From assembly GCA_963920765.1 (NCBI GenBank), contig OY987244.1:9426501-9490500 (forward strand): DNA of 64,000 nucleotides. The letters are read 5' to 3'. Each line of letters opens with the position of its first letter. The first letter of the stretch is position 1. Source of the stretch: Ulota crispa (taxonomy: Eukaryota; Streptophyta; Bryopsida; Orthotrichales; Orthotrichaceae). The translations under genes and the position numbers were made by a program. This document shows, one piece after another, positions 23,854 to 36,560 of this stretch. A model generated the notes under the pieces. The model saw only the letters and a list, made by a program, of their open reading frames with translations, had not been told where the DNA came from and did no database searches.

Positions 23854-24780
23854 TTAACCCCTAAACGACCAAGCCATTTTTTCTGTGAAAAACACAGAAA
23901 ATTGCCACTTTTTGGGAAGCAAATACAATGGTAAAAAAAAATGTTTTTTACAAGAATTCAACCATAAGATCTTACAGTATACTACAAGAGGTACACATGG
24001 TAAAATATTCAATTCAATCTACACAAAAATGAGTGAGATATTGACATTTGAATTGCAGAAAACCGTTTTTTTGTGCTGCTGCCCAGAAATTTCAGAAGGC
24101 TTTGATCACTCTTAGATCAAAAAAATTACTCTACACAAAGTTGAGGTTTATTTTTCCCATGTAAGAGACCAAGTTAGGTATGTGTAAGAGAATTTTCAAA
24201 TCAATTGAAACTATGCAACACATGGGAAAAAATAATAAGTAAAAAGAAGTAGAGAATGAGTCAAAACATTGAATTGTTAAGAATTTAATCATAAAAATGA
24301 AAAATGAAAATCCCAAAGGTTATAATGTTGTGATAAACAATCTACATCCTTTGGTTTTGTTTTTTTTTCCAAAATATTGAAAATTGAGTAAAATAAAGGA
24401 AATCAAAGTTTATTTAGAGTAGAGAATCCAGACCTGCCCGCAAACAAAAACTCCTCATAACTTTCATCTCATCTATCAAAATTGAATGATTAAAAGCTCT
24501 CCACGTTTACATAAGTCTAAAGTACCTATTTCAGATTTTTATTTGAAAAAAAAAAAATTAAAGAAGTTTTTGGCTGCATGGGGAGCAGCTTCTTTTAGAT
24601 TTTCAAGCATAACTTCTTCAATGAATGTCAAAATGAAGAAAAAATTACATTCCCACATAGATTTTTGAATTCCTCACCTTCAATAAAAGTTTCAAAAAAT
24701 CACGCAAAGTAGTTTAGCCATAGGTACATGCCCAAAATCCCAATTGTCCCCTGAGGGGACATTGGTCCTTTAGGGGTTGA
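23854..24780. mobile_element. TTAA-flanked non-autonomous DNA transposon (CCCCTAAAGGACCA family)
   Basis: The left end is TTAACCCCTAAACGACCAAG. The right end is the hairpin TTGTCCCCTGAGGGGAC, then ATTGGTCCTTTAGGGG-ttga (TTAA with one change). It is 927 bp, in inverted orientation relative to 21515. The hairpin-bearing end is well preserved here. Confidence 0.85.
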
Positions 24781-24853
24781 CACCAAGCAACAAGAACAAT
24801 ATTTACATATTTAGTACGTATTCATATTCTTATGATTCTAAGGAAGTTTAGCA

Positions 24854-25100
24854 CAGGGTTTGGGGAGAACCGGCAGTTAGTGTAGTGGTAGCCGGTTGAA
24901 ATTGCAAAAAATCCAATTGAAACTTGAAACCATCAGCTAAAAACTAGTCCATTTTCCAAAAAAAATCTAAATTTAGTACTTTTACAATAGAAATTTAGAA
25001 TTTTTACAGAAAATAATCGGTCCATATTAGTGAAAATCTGGTTGAAACAGGACACTGCCGGATTTCAACCAGTGAAGCTAAAATTTCTCCCCAAACCCTG
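24854..25100. mobile_element. hAT-type MITE with perfect 8-bp duplication
   Basis: The terminal inverted repeats are 16 bp and perfect: CAGGGTTTGGGGAGAA at the left, TTCTCCCCAAACCCTG at the right. The flanking octamer GTTTAGCA occurs on both sides (24846-24853 and 25101-25108). CAGGG ends with an 8-bp duplication are diagnostic of hAT-superfamily movement. The element is 247 bp with no coding capacity. The intact duplication suggests recent activity. Confidence 0.92.
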
Positions 25101-25200
25101 GTTTAGCATGCTTTGGTAGTTAGAGAGTTGGGAGAACGCAAAACTGCTGTAGAAGCAACAGCATTCCTTTAGGTCACATTGAGTTTTTTAAAACTACTTT

Positions 25201-25863
25201 TTAACCCCTAAATGCCCAAGCGACCAGATTTGGGTTGCAAGGAAAATTTGAAGATGAATAAAACCTTATCAAATCATTATTTTCAGCTTTTTTTTTTTTT
25301 TTTTTTTTTTTCAATATAAGTTTGTTTTCATGTCTACTTTCAACATCAAAAATCTGATTTTGAAAATAAAAGTTGATAATTTTTCTACATGAGATTTTGT
25401 ACAAGGGTGTCCACTACAATCTTGAGTTACCTAGTGTTGGAAGATTTTGAAAATGAGCCTCAAATACACTAGAGCTTGGAGAAAATTCCACATTAGAAAT
25501 CCATTTAAAAAAAATGCAGGAGTAGATTTTCAAAACTGTAAATTGATTTGAGTTAGACATGTAATGACCTTAAACCTCATATTTTTATGGTGACCAACTT
25601 TTTGGATTTGACATGTGAAACAAGGATTGGAAAAATTTAAGTCACTTTTGCAGTTTTAACACCCTCATGTTCAAATATTATTATCTTTCAAACTATAAGT
25701 GATATTGTTGTGTTTTCTTTTTCCATGTAATCATTAACATGTTTAACTTAAATTTGTACAGTTACAATTGAAAAAAAATTAATGGAATGAAGAGGTTGAT
25801 TGATTGTTCAGTTTCACGGAAAGTCCAAGAAGCTCAGAGAGGCCTTGGGCATTTAGGGGTTAG
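25201..25863. mobile_element. TTAA-flanked element, CCCCTAAATGCCCAAG subfamily
   Basis: The left end is TTAACCCCTAAATGCCCAAG. The right end is CCTTGGGCATTTAGGGG-ttag. It is 663 bp with an interior unlike the main family, and it includes a run of about 24 T at 25288. Another copy begins in reverse orientation at 36305 and runs into the N gap. Confidence 0.8.
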
Positions 25864-26600
25864 TGTTTGTTGGTAATGGATTCCTCATCATAAATGCCCG
25901 CTTAAAAAGTATAGATATTAATGGGTGCAGACTTGTGTACCCTGCGTCTAATTTCAAACACGTTTTTTTACAGTTATTTTGTTTACAATTTAGTAGAGAG
26001 AGATGAATACTGTGAGCGACCAGTCTGAACTGAGGCTGAATTTAGAAAATATTATGCCGGTTATTATTTTGCAGGAAAAAATGCAAGCACAGTATTGTAG
26101 GGGTTAATCTCTAAAGGATCAAGCTCTTTTTTCTGCCAAAATCATTAAAACTATTACTTCAAGGGTATGAATAAGAAGGTAGATTTTTTTTTTTTTTTTG
26201 TACAATCTTGCCTTAGACTTAAAGAGGTACTTGTGGAAAAAAAATCAGGTCATTCTAGATGGAGAGGGAGATATTTACATTCGAAGTGAGAAAAAAAAGT
26301 TTTTTCCCTATTGCACATAAATTTCAAAAGCCTTTGACCACTCTTACTTGAAAAAAATTACTCTACCCAAAGTTCTATTTTTAATTTTCCATGTAGGAGA
26401 TCAAGTTAGGTATATGTGGGAGAATTTTCAAATCAATTGGAACAATACAACACATGGGAAAAATATAGTAAGTAAAATGAAGTATAGAATGAGTTAAAAA
26501 AATAAATTGTAAAGAATATAATTATTGAAATCAAAAATGAAAATCCCAACGGTCACAATGTTGTAGTAAACAATCTACTTCCTTTGGTTTAATTTTTGTT
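25808..26600. repeat. left arm of an inverted duplication (partner about 35570-36360)
   Basis: Position p here pairs with 62168-p on the other side. As far as I can read, the match is perfect from 25808 through 26107, including about 240 bp of non-element DNA (25864-26103). It then stays near-identical through the adjoining TTAA element before diverging beyond about 26450-26600. The partner arm ends exactly at the N gap. Confidence 0.85.
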
Positions 26601-27030
26601 TCAAAATTTTGAAAATTGAGTAAAATAAAGGACTTCAAAGTTTATTTTAGAGTAGAGAATCCATATTTGCCTGCAAACAAAACTTCTCATAACATTCATC
26701 TCATTGATTGAAATTGAATGATTTGTAGCTTCTTGAGTATAGAAAAAATCTATAGAACCGTATCCAAATTTTTATTTTTTTAAAATGCAATTTTTTAAAT
26801 TTTTTTTTGGGCTGCCCGAATTGGCCGTCCTCCCTAAATTTTCATAAATTCACGCATAACTTCTTTATCAACTGTTGGAATGAAAAAAAAAAAATGGCCA
26901 CAAAGGTCTTTGAATTCCCCACTTTCAACAAAAATTTCAAAAAATCACATAAGTAGCTTATCATGAGGTGCATGCCTGAAGTACCACTTGTACCCTGAGG
27001 GGACAGTTCACTTGGTACTTTTGGGGTTAA
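26104..27030. mobile_element. TTAA-flanked non-autonomous DNA transposon (main family)
   Basis: The left end is TTAATCTCTAAAGGATCAAG and the right end is ACTTGGTACTTTTGGGG-TTAA, 927 bp. The TTAA at 26104-26107 is preceded by GTAGGGG, so it could be shared with the end of another, unresolved element. The interior is nearly the same as 35141-36064 read on the other strand. Confidence 0.8.
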
Positions 27031-28076
27031 ACTTGGATTTTAACAAGTTTAGCAGTGTTTATGGTTAGGAGAGCTACTTATGAAAATCATACTTGGGAGC
27101 AGGATTTCTGTTTTTGTGCATTTTTTTTTCGCTCTATATCAATACAAAAAATTGTTTTGAGACAATGATTGACATTGTAGTCTTCCTCATTTTGTGGATG
27201 AAATTGCTCAATTGTTCCACAATCTTTTGATGATATTGTTTTTTTGGATGAACATGGACTAGATTTTTGACGAAGAAATATTTCTTCATTCCTATTTTGC
27301 AAATGACGTCCATGCCCACGTATGGAAATAGCTTTGGCACTCTAGCAAAAGAGTAATTTCTGGAGTGCCCAAATTAAATGCAAAAAAAATGCCCTACTTG
27401 GAATCATTGCTTAGAGCAAGTTTCCATGTTGCTCGAAAGTTGTAAAAGTAAAAAAAGAAAAGCTAACTTGTTTTGCAAAATTGTTTGTCACCTTTGGCAT
27501 CTACAATTCCTAGGCCAGCATGAAAGTTTGCTCTTGATACAATACAATGGGGAATTTCCAGTAAAGACTACCATATGAAATCCCCCTTCATGGACTCTTG
27601 TGCGTGCTTTCACAATTAGATGAGAGCAACACTATTAATAATAGATATGGCTAAACTTAGCAAAATTTATAGTATATTATTTTGTTACTTACAAAAAAGT
27701 AAAAATAAATATCACAAGGCTGAATCATCTCCAATGCTATGTTAAAAAAGACATTAAGTTTTCAAAAATGCCAATGTGAGGCAGAACTTGTAATTTTGCA
27801 AATTATTTATTTTCAAAGTCTTGCAACCTAATTCGAAAGTTTTATTATCATCAAAAATGAATTTCTGCCAACATCCTATTTTGTCTTACCTATCAATTTG
27901 GGCAACCGTGCAGACTTTGATGAATGGAAGTATGGAACCCAACAAGTGCAACCATGTGAAGAAATGATGCGTGGCACTTTCCTTCTTGCCAGATACATGT
28001 CCTAAATCATTGCATCAACTCCAAGGAAATGAAGTTTGGCAATAGCAAATTCTCACAAAAGGCTCTTCTCCTTACC
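27031..28076. other. unassigned AT-rich sequence
   Basis: No recognisable coding region or element ends. Frames at 27087-27340 (-) and 27378-27578 (+) have no motif. Confidence 0.4.
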
Positions 28077-28890
28077 TTAACCCCTAAAGTTCTTTTGTGT
28101 TTACATGGTCAAATGGTTCAAAATTGACCTCTCTCAATAAAATGATTAGTAAATATATTTTTTGATTTTTTTTCAATAGTTCAGCCATAATATCTATTTT
28201 CTCACTTGCTTATGTACATTCTCTCAAAAATTCAAACTTTTTGAGGGCATACTTCATTAGATTGTAACACTCAAAGTAGGGGCAAAATTTTTTTTGAAGC
28301 TTCTTTTGGGTGTCAATTTATTCTTCACTCATTCAAAATGATATCTTCCACTTTATGAATTTCTTGTGCAATTTAACTTTATTATAGAGCATGAAGTTGG
28401 CTATATACCTCACAAATTTCATGATCACCCAATGCTTAAACCATAATGGAAACATATTGGAAGCGGGAATAGCTTTGTTCAAATTGTTGTTACACTAAGA
28501 AAACTTCACCAAAGAGATTCTTATAGAAATAAATCTCAATTACAAAATTTGTACGGTGCAAACCTAGAACATCATGTGGAATACTTGTCAAAGTATTTTG
28601 TTTTTTAAAATAAAAAGTAAAATATAATTTATTACATAGTCAAGGAGAGTTGACTGCAAATTTTGCCCATTGACCAAGCCATTGGAAAGTGCTTTTGAAC
28701 TCAATTTGGGCAACACCCTTCCTCAATTTCTTTGTTTTTGAATTTTTTTGAGGATGCCCGTGTTGACATCTAAATCACATTTGGTACCATACCTCACTCA
28801 AAATTATTCAATTCCACTTTTTTTTGGAGGTATGCAAGCTTTTCAATATGAGCACATACACCCTTATTTTCACAATCTTATCTTGGGAAA
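28077..28890. mobile_element. TTAA-element, right-truncated copy of the 12665-13602 subfamily
   Basis: It starts TTAACCCCTAAAGTTCTTTT and follows 12665-13602 through 'acacccttattttcacaatc'. It then stops near 28890 without the expected GGTCCTTTAGGGG-TTAA end. It lacks the hexamer microsatellite of its sister copy, which marks that expansion as recent. Confidence 0.7.
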
Positions 28891-29011
28891 TTAGAGACAC
28901 TCTTAGATTGGAATTTGTAGCAGATTTAGAAGTTATCTAAGAATTAATATTGATTATGAAAATCACATTTAGAATCACTATAGTAGCAAATAGCAACAAT
29001 TTTTTATTTTC

Positions 29012-29935
29012 TTAACCCCTAAATCCCTAAGTGTCCCCTTGGAGGACAAATGAGATTTTGGGCATGTAACTATGGCCTCAATTTTTGTCATGATTTTTTG
29101 AATTTTTTTTGAAGATAGGAAAACACATTAGTTTAGGGAATATAACTTTTATTCCAATATATGTCCAAAAGCAAAAGTTATGCCAAGATTAGCACAAATT
29201 TATGGAGATTGGGCAGCAAACAATATTTTACAAAAACTTTAGTTTTTTTTTTTGAATTTTTCTTCTTATAGGTTGTAGTTGTCTACATTTGAAGCTTTGA
29301 TTCATTCCATTTGGACTAGTTATGAGAAAGTTATGGACAATCTTGTTTTTTGGGCAATTCAAGCATCTTCTTGGAAAAATAACTTATAATAATCATTTCT
29401 AAATGCAATTTTCACATTTTTCCAAAAAAATTGTTGGAGAGAGTGAAGTTTGCTTTCTAGGACAATCTCACCATTGGGATTATTGTGTTTCAATTCCATT
29501 GCAAGATTATTAACAATTTAAGTTTTTGTTCAATCTCATACCTTCTTCCACCTAATGTTCTTTTTAAGAGTGAAAACAAAGTATTTTTTGTTTTGATTTT
29601 TTTCCAAAGATTCACAACTCAATTTTCCACCATAAAAAAATAAACCTCAAAACTTTGTGGTGCAAAAATTTGAAGGTAAAAAAGTTCAAAGTCAAATAAC
29701 CTAATCATGCAAGGTGCAAAAATGTTTGTTTTCTACACTTTAAACACAAATACTTTGCAATTTGGGTGGTCAAGGTTTTTGAATTTTTTCCCCACGTTCT
29801 TATACTTGTCTAGTACAAGATCCTATGGCTAGATATGAAAAAAGATTAATTTCAAACTTTTTTACTCTTTGCAATAGAAATGGCAGTTTTAAATGTCTTT
29901 TGACAAAATTAAGGCCCAAGGGCTTTAGGGGTTAA
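29012..29935. mobile_element. TTAA-flanked non-autonomous DNA transposon (main family)
   Basis: The left end is TTAACCCCTAAATCCCTAAG, then GTCCCCTTGGAGGAC. The right end is GCCCAAGGGCTTTAGGGGTTAA. It is 924 bp and co-linear with the copy at 11023-11948 over its whole length, so the two form a subfamily. Confidence 0.85.
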
Positions 29936-30511
29936 AGTCTTCAAGAAGGCTAGAGTTATTAGACTTATGACTAGTTTAACCAAATAAAAACCAATTTTCT
30001 AAAATTTAAAAATAATAGTCAATAACAAGAAGTTCATAAATATATGCAAAACATTAAAAGAATTCACGATGTTTTGTTTAAGAATTGAAAAATCTTCAAA
30101 TGTTATGCATATTCCATAATTATATGAATATGCTATTATTACAAGGTATTTGGGCCCAAGAAAGGGTTGTGAATTTGGATGCTCCCAATGTTGAGAACCA
30201 ACCACTATTGATTGTTAGAAGATAAAATACTAATAATAATAATAACAATAAACATGTTTAATTTTTTAAAATTAATTAAATAATATTATCTGACATGGTC
30301 GCCTCAATGCCATGTCAAACTGCTACAGATTGGTTATGTGGAAGTGTTGTGAAAGTGTTCCCAAAGTTCCTATGGTTTTGAGGGAAGGGGCCCTTTCTTG
30401 GGTCCAAATCCCTTGTAGATAATAGTTAAACATGACATTTTTCATGATGTCCAATATTTTTTGAATGTTCTACATCAATAAATATGTAAAGCTTGTACAC
30501 ATTTATTGTAT
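29936..30511. other. unassigned AT-rich sequence
   Basis: No coding region or element ends recognised. There are short AAT-type runs near 30225-30250. Confidence 0.4.
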
Positions 30512-30844
30512 AGGGAAATTTTATAGATACCCCTGAAGTTTGTCATATTTGTATAAATATGCCAAGTTTTTCAAAAATTGCACAAATACCCTTGGACCAT
30601 AATTTTCAAGTATTTGTTTTGTTATGCATGCTAGTTTCTTTTATGATCAATGTTGAAAGGAGTATAATCAATAGAATGGAAAAGGAACAGCATGTGCACA
30701 AGGGATAAAGAATCGGCATGCATAATAGAACAATCGCCTAACAATTATGGTCCAAGGGTGTTTGTGCGATTTCTGAAAAATTAGAGGTATCTCTGCAAAA
30801 TTGCAAATATGGCAAACTTCAAGGGTACCCATAAAAATTTCCCT
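30512..30844. mobile_element. foldback element with ~100-bp inverted repeats
   Basis: The left end is AGGGAAATTTTATAGATACC and the right end is GGGTACCCATAAAAATTTCCCT. The arms remain complementary far inward (gcacaaatacccttggacca / tggtccaagggtgtttgtgc). TAT flanks both ends (30509-30511 and 30845-30847), a possible 3-bp duplication. About 333 bp, no coding capacity. Confidence 0.75.
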
Positions 30845-31473
30845 TATTATGTTTGATACATTTTGAGGCTCATTTTGACATAAGTTATCATTGAACCAAA
30901 TTGGGTACTTGCTTCGCCTGAGCTCCGTTGTTGAACTTTGCAAAGACTTTTCTCTCGTAGCTATTTGGCCAAAACTTGTTCAAAAGCAAATCTACTACAG
31001 TAATGCCTCCCTAAGATGAACCTTTATAAGGAAAAACGCTTAACTAAGATGAAGTAGATGATTGTACTTGGTGGTTGGGAAGTTACAAAAACTTATTTAG
31101 TTACAATGAATGTTTTCCTTACATAAAAAGAATATGCTGTCCGGATACCTTCATCGTATCCAAGCACTACTGTAGCAGGCAGCAACAGTTCTTCTTTTTG
31201 TTTTTTAATGTTTGCCTGGGCGGTTCCTAGAGTGCGATTGAGGTTATCATGTTATAATCGGTTTTGTATGGTGATACACCTTTTTAGGGTGAGAGATCAC
31301 ATCCCCGGACCCGGCTGATTAGTAATGAAAATGAGTGAAAAAATAGAGGTAAGATACACCGATACGCATTATTCTTTGGGGTACATGGGTGGGGCGGCAT
31401 CAATTTTGTATTGCATGATGATACCCAAAATACTGTTCATTGTCATTGTGAACATGTCCTTTTTGTTGTGTAG

Positions 31474-32441
31474 TTAACCCCTAAAGGACCAAGAGTGTTT
31501 TTTGAAAAAAAATCTTAGAAACTGTTAACTTTGAGCGCATTGTCTAAAATTGAAGTAAGAACCCTTTTTCTCAATTTCATCCGTACAATAGTTTGTAAAA
31601 CCAATAAACCAACTTGTGCAAAAAACTTCAGCCCATCTGACTGCGTGGATTGTAAGATTATAAGGTTTGAAGTGAGAAAACAATTGTTTTTTCATTTTTG
31701 CAAAACAAGGTCAACATACTTTGAGAGCCTTCCTAAAATAAATTTTTTTGGTCTACACAAATTTGAGCTATTTGACCATTCACAAGTATATGGTGTTAGG
31801 TTCACTTATGAAAATTTTCAGATGCAAATATAAAATCTAGCTTATTCTAAATCACCCTCCAATACAAGGAGGTTTTGTAAATTGGCAATACATTAGTCAT
31901 TCTTTCATAATTTCTTGTGCAATGTAGAAGTCTTTTATTTGAAATCTAAAAGGTGAAAAGTTGGGGAAAACCTTTTGGAATATTTGAAAAACAGTTTCAA
32001 GAGCTTTGGGTTTATATAGATTGAAAGATAATAGGGCTTGAAGTTAGAGGATTTTTTTTTCCTTGAAACTACCCAAACATAGTTAACAAAGTTTGACTCC
32101 TTTCAAAATATGATGTGAGAGCCTTTTTTTTTGTGACAATTGTACACCATGTTTTTTTAGTTACATACTTGCCAAAGTTCAAAAGTTGATGAGAGTTTTA
32201 GCGTAAGATTCTCCAAAGATACTCAAACTACCCAAACTGCCCAAATTGCCCAATTTCTTTTGGACAACATAGTTTTTGAACTAGGCATCCGATTGGGGAT
32301 CATATTAGATTTCCACTTGAGGGATAGATTTTTGCACATTGTGTAACAATTTTAAAAACATCCAATAAAAATTAACTCCATATGACCCTATCTGAGTTCT
32401 CATGTGGCTGTTGAATAGCCACTTAATACTTTAGGGGTTAA
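31474..32441. mobile_element. TTAA-flanked element, diverged subfamily
   Basis: The left end is TTAACCCCTAAAGGACCAAG. The right end is 'acttaatactttagggg-ttaa', 968 bp. The interior is unlike the main copies and resembles 38086-39067 (shared 'ggattgtaagattataaggtt'-like block). The repeated word 'actgcccaaattgcccaa' at about 32233 is a small local repeat. Confidence 0.7.
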
Positions 32442-32724
32442 AAGATTGCATTTCCCTCAATAAAAATTCTATGTTTATTTTGTTAAATTCAACAATTCGT
32501 TTAAATTGTGACAATGTGAAGCCTATGACAAAAAAATTGGGTGTTGAGTGTTCAATTAGGAATTGCCGTAATTTAAAAATGGAGTTTCCTTATTTTACCT
32601 TTCCTTTGAAAGATGAGTACTTCTAAACTTTAATCGAGTAGTGCAAAACAAACCTCGTTCATGAGGAGAAAACAAATTGAGATTCATCTAAAGTTCTTGG
32701 CAAGCAGGGTTCCAAGTGAGAGCA

Positions 32725-32866
32725 TACTAAAAGAAAAATTCACCTAAACGATTGGTTCTCAACTATTGCAAATGTCTTAAACAACTATGTAATAACTCAA
32801 TTATAGTTGTTAGGATATTTACATTTTTTGTGAACCAGTTGTATAGAACATGCTTTTCTTCTAGTG
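32725..32866. mobile_element. CACTA-like hairpin MITE, old copy
   Basis: The left end is TACTAAAAGAAAAATT and the right end is GCTTTTCTTCTAGTG, roughly complementary. It is about 142 bp and shares the internal word 'ctcaattatagttgttaggat' with the element at 50016-50159. The 3-bp duplication is not clear, so the copy is old. Confidence 0.5.
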
Positions 32867-34782
32867 ACGTAGGATTTAATTTCTACCTTGAAGAATGTTA
32901 GTATACTCACCAATACATAGATTTCATATTAAAGCCTAAACGAAGGTTTAGTTTTATTTTTCCCTTCAAAATCTATAGCAATTGTAGAGTTATCATTCTC
33001 ACAATCACTTTACATTGCATAAGCCCTAGCAACAAGCTTGAATCAAACAAAAACAATGCACCATGGTTTGTATAACAACTACTTTATAATTTTGTTTCCT
33101 CCAGTTTCTTGGTGTCAAATCACGCAATACACAAAGCAACCAAAATGAGCATGACGAGGTGACAAACATTTAAATAGCTCATCCTCAGAGGAGCAACCAT
33201 TGAAATTTTAGAAAATTAGGTGAGATAAAAAAATAGGGTCAATTTTATTCATTGGAGATATTTTTTTTACTTTTGTTAGATCTACTTTAGCATTGAAAAT
33301 ATGTCTCTTCCTTCATTATATGTAAAATAGGGTAGGGAATAATACTTCCACTTTAGTATATGGTAGAAAAAATAGGGTAAGGAAAATAGGATCTCCCTAA
33401 AAGTGCTTAGTAGGATGAGTTTGATTGTAATTGTATGACCAATTTGGGTGAAAAATATTGCACTTTCTATCCAAATTTTGAATGTAGTGGAGGAAAATCT
33501 TTTGGAGTTTAGGGTTTCATTTGAAACGTGGCAAGGATATTAGCATTGTTAGCAGGAATAGGGTTGAAAACTCTAGAAACACAAATAATTTACCATTGGT
33601 AAGTGTTTTCAGGTTTTTGGATTCTTGCATGCATTTTAGGTTCCTAATGTTGCTAAGGGTTTAGGCACCTTCGACTCCTACATGCAATTTAGTTTGCTTT
33701 TGTGATGTAAGCTTATACGTTATTTTTGTTCTTGAATTCTCTAATTGCACGTATTGCAAATGTTGAAGTAGCGCTTTCTACTTTTTGCTATTTGTGAATT
33801 GTCCTTCTAGGGTTTTTGTTTACTGCGCTTATTGCGTTCAAATTTGTGTTCACTGCACTTACTATGGGCATGAAAGTGGCAATTTTGGGAGATTTTCAAT
33901 TCATGGTTTTTGTGTTATCTTCTTATCAAATTTGACCTCTTGGCGCATTTTGCAAGCATCATAGAGGTAGTTTAGGGTGTTTAAGAGTTTTGATATATTT
34001 TTTTACTTAGGGTTTACGGTTTGAATTTTTTTATTGTTTAAATCAATTTAGGGTTCTTTTGGTGTTTAGAATTTTGGTGCAAGTAGTAGGAGGACAACGG
34101 TCGTGAACGCTAGAGTTAGGACTTAGTTCTTTTTTGTAATATTCCACTTGGGATGTAAGGATTTAGGATAGAAACCTTGTTACATTCTTGTGCCAAGTTT
34201 TGGTACTTTGCAATTTGTAAGAAAAATAAGGTGTCAAAAATTAGCCTTCCTAACCATTTAGAAATAAACATAGGGTACCCTAAAACACATAAAAGTAGTT
34301 TTTTATTTAAAGATACGGAGGAAAAATTACCTTGAAGAAGATAAATACCTCCCACTTAAATACCCCATTATTGCACGTGATATCCAAGCATGAGGGGGTG
34401 TGACCCCCCTCCCCCCGCCCTCTCAAGAGCTCATCCATAGCATAGTTATATAAATCGAAAGTGTCTAAGTTTCAATAATACAAACATGTATTAGTATTAA
34501 AATTAACCGAAGAAAAGCTATGAAGGCTCTTTAAATATGGCATAAACATTTTCAAGGAGAATTGTACCACCTCTATGGCATAGTGGCAATTGCTTGCTTC
34601 AACAAGAGTTCTGGTTGTTTTTAAGAATTTTCAAAGAAAATTGGAGAAAATCAAATTTTCTTTGGAAAATTTTCCAAACACAATCAATAAATGACACATG
34701 ATATAGCTGGCTTCAAATTTCAAACTCAAAGCAAAATCTAGCACGATTTCTATGATGAAAAGCTTTTTTTTTGGGTCTCCAT
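32867..34782. other. unassigned sequence
   Basis: No gene or element ends recognised. There is a C-rich patch at 34402-34422. The antisense frame 34116-34355 has no motif. Confidence 0.4.
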
Positions 34783-35820
34783 TGAAAATTTTGGATTTGA
34801 AGATTCTTTTTCACTTTTGAGCAATTTATTTTAGCACTTCTAGTCAACTTTGATAATTAAAATATACAGCTTGATCTTAGTGAAACTTTGTAAAATAATG
34901 TGCATTTGCATCCATAACAAAAAACAAGATTGTATACATCATCAAATTCAATAGCACCAACACAGGCTGCCCTCCCTCCAATTGAATGGCGTAGAATATT
35001 TCACACCGTTCAATTGGAGGGAGGGTAGCCTTTGGTGCTGCTATTGAATACTATGATGTTTGTTTGTGGAGGTTGTGATTGGTGTTTTTTTAAGGAATTG
35101 TAAGCACTAGTCTTTGTTATCCCCTTTACATTGGAGAATATTAATCCATAAAGGACCATTGTCTCTGTGGGGGACAAATGGGATTTTGAGCATGTACCTC
35201 ATGATAAGCTACTTTTTGTGGTATTTGGAAACTTTTGTTGAAGGTAGGGAATTTAGAGATCTACTTGGGCATTTAAGTTTATCTTCATTCTCACATTTAG
35301 CATAGAAGTTATGCAAGAATTTATCAAATATGACAAAGGAGTGGCAATTTGCACAGCCCAAAAGATTTCTTTAAAAACTATATTTAAAAAAATAAAAAAT
35401 TGGATATGGTTTTTTAGACTTTTTTTAGACTTGGGAAGCTTTGAATCATTCAATTTCAATCTATGAGATGAATGTTATGAGAAGTTTTTGTTTGCGGGCA
35501 ACTATAGATTCTCTACTCTAAAATAAACTTTGAAGTCCCTTACTTCACTCAATTTTCAAAATTTTGAAACAAAAATTAAACCAAAGGAAGTAGATTGTTT
35601 ACTACAACATTGTGACCGTTGGGATTTTCATTTTTGATTTCAATAATTATATTCTTTACAATTTATTTTTTTAACTCATTCTATACTTCATTTTACTTAC
35701 TATTTTTATCCCATGTGTTGTATTGTTCCAATTGACTTGAAAATTCTCCCACATATACCTAACTTGATCTCCTACATGGAAAATTAAAAATAGAACTTTG
35801 GGTAGAGTAATTTTTTTCAA
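34783..35820. repeat. direct duplication, copy 1 (copy 2 at 36561-37598)
   Basis: The sequence is repeated at a constant offset of 1778 bases with no difference I could see. Copy 2 begins at the first base after the N gap. The match ends inside a TTAA element (ttttttcaagtaag versus ttttttcatgtaag). It is either a very young tandem duplication or an unmerged contig overlap. Confidence 0.9.
34938..35060. repeat. inverted repeat / hairpin around ATTGAATGG
   Basis: The blocks ggctgccctccctccaattg and caattggagggagggtagcc are complementary. Outside them, ttcaatagcacc / ggtgctgctattgaa continue the stem, and catcaaattc / tactatgatg are weaker. This is a strong ~50-bp-arm hairpin, MITE-like. It recurs at 36716-36838 because of the duplication. 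Confidence 0.8.
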
Positions 35821-36064
35821 GTAAGAGTGGTCAAAGGCTTTTGAAATTTATGTGCAATAGGGAAAAAACTTTTTTTTCTCACTTCGAATGTAAATATCTC
35901 CCTCTCCATCTAGAATGACCTGATTTTTTTTCCACAAGTACCTCTTTAAGTCTAAGGCAAGATTGTACAAAAAAAAAAAAAAAATCTACCTTCTTATTCA
36001 TACCCTTGAAGTAATAGTTTTAATGATTTTGGCAGAAAAAAGAGCTTGATCCTTTAGAGATTAA
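35141..36064. mobile_element. TTAA-flanked non-autonomous DNA transposon (main family)
   Basis: The left end is TTAATCCATAAAGGACCA, then the hairpin TTGTCTCTGTGGGGGACAA. The right end is CTTGATCCTTTAGAGATTAA. It is 924 bp. Its first ~680 bp equal 36919-37598, and its remainder equals the reverse complement of 26104 onward. A switch of partner inside one element may indicate mis-assembly. Confidence 0.8.
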
Positions 36065-36560
36065 CCCCTACAATACTGTGCTTGCATTTTTTCCTGCAAA
36101 ATAATAACCGGCATAATATTTTCTAAATTCAGCCTCAGTTCAGACTGGTCGCTCACAGTATTCATCTCTCTCTACTAAATTGTAAACAAAATAACTGTAA
36201 AAAAACGTGTTTGAAATTAGACGCAGGGTACACAAGTCTGCACCCATTAATATCTATACTTTTTAAGCGGGCATTTATGATGAGGAATCCATTACCAACA
36301 AACACTAACCCCTAAATGCCCAAGGCCTCTCTGAGCTTCTTGGACTTTCCGTGAAACTGANNNNNNNNNNNNNNNNNNNNNNNNNNNNNNNNNNNNNNNN
36401 NNNNNNNNNNNNNNNNNNNNNNNNNNNNNNNNNNNNNNNNNNNNNNNNNNNNNNNNNNNNNNNNNNNNNNNNNNNNNNNNNNNNNNNNNNNNNNNNNNNN
36501 NNNNNNNNNNNNNNNNNNNNNNNNNNNNNNNNNNNNNNNNNNNNNNNNNNNNNNNNNNNN
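36065..36560. other. end of inverted duplication, then a 200-base N gap
   Basis: 36065-36360 is the reverse complement of 25808-26103, with the start of a CCCCTAAATGCCC element at 36305. Bases 36361-36560 are exactly 200 N. The sequence on the two sides of the gap repeats other parts of the window, so the join is suspect. Confidence 0.95.
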
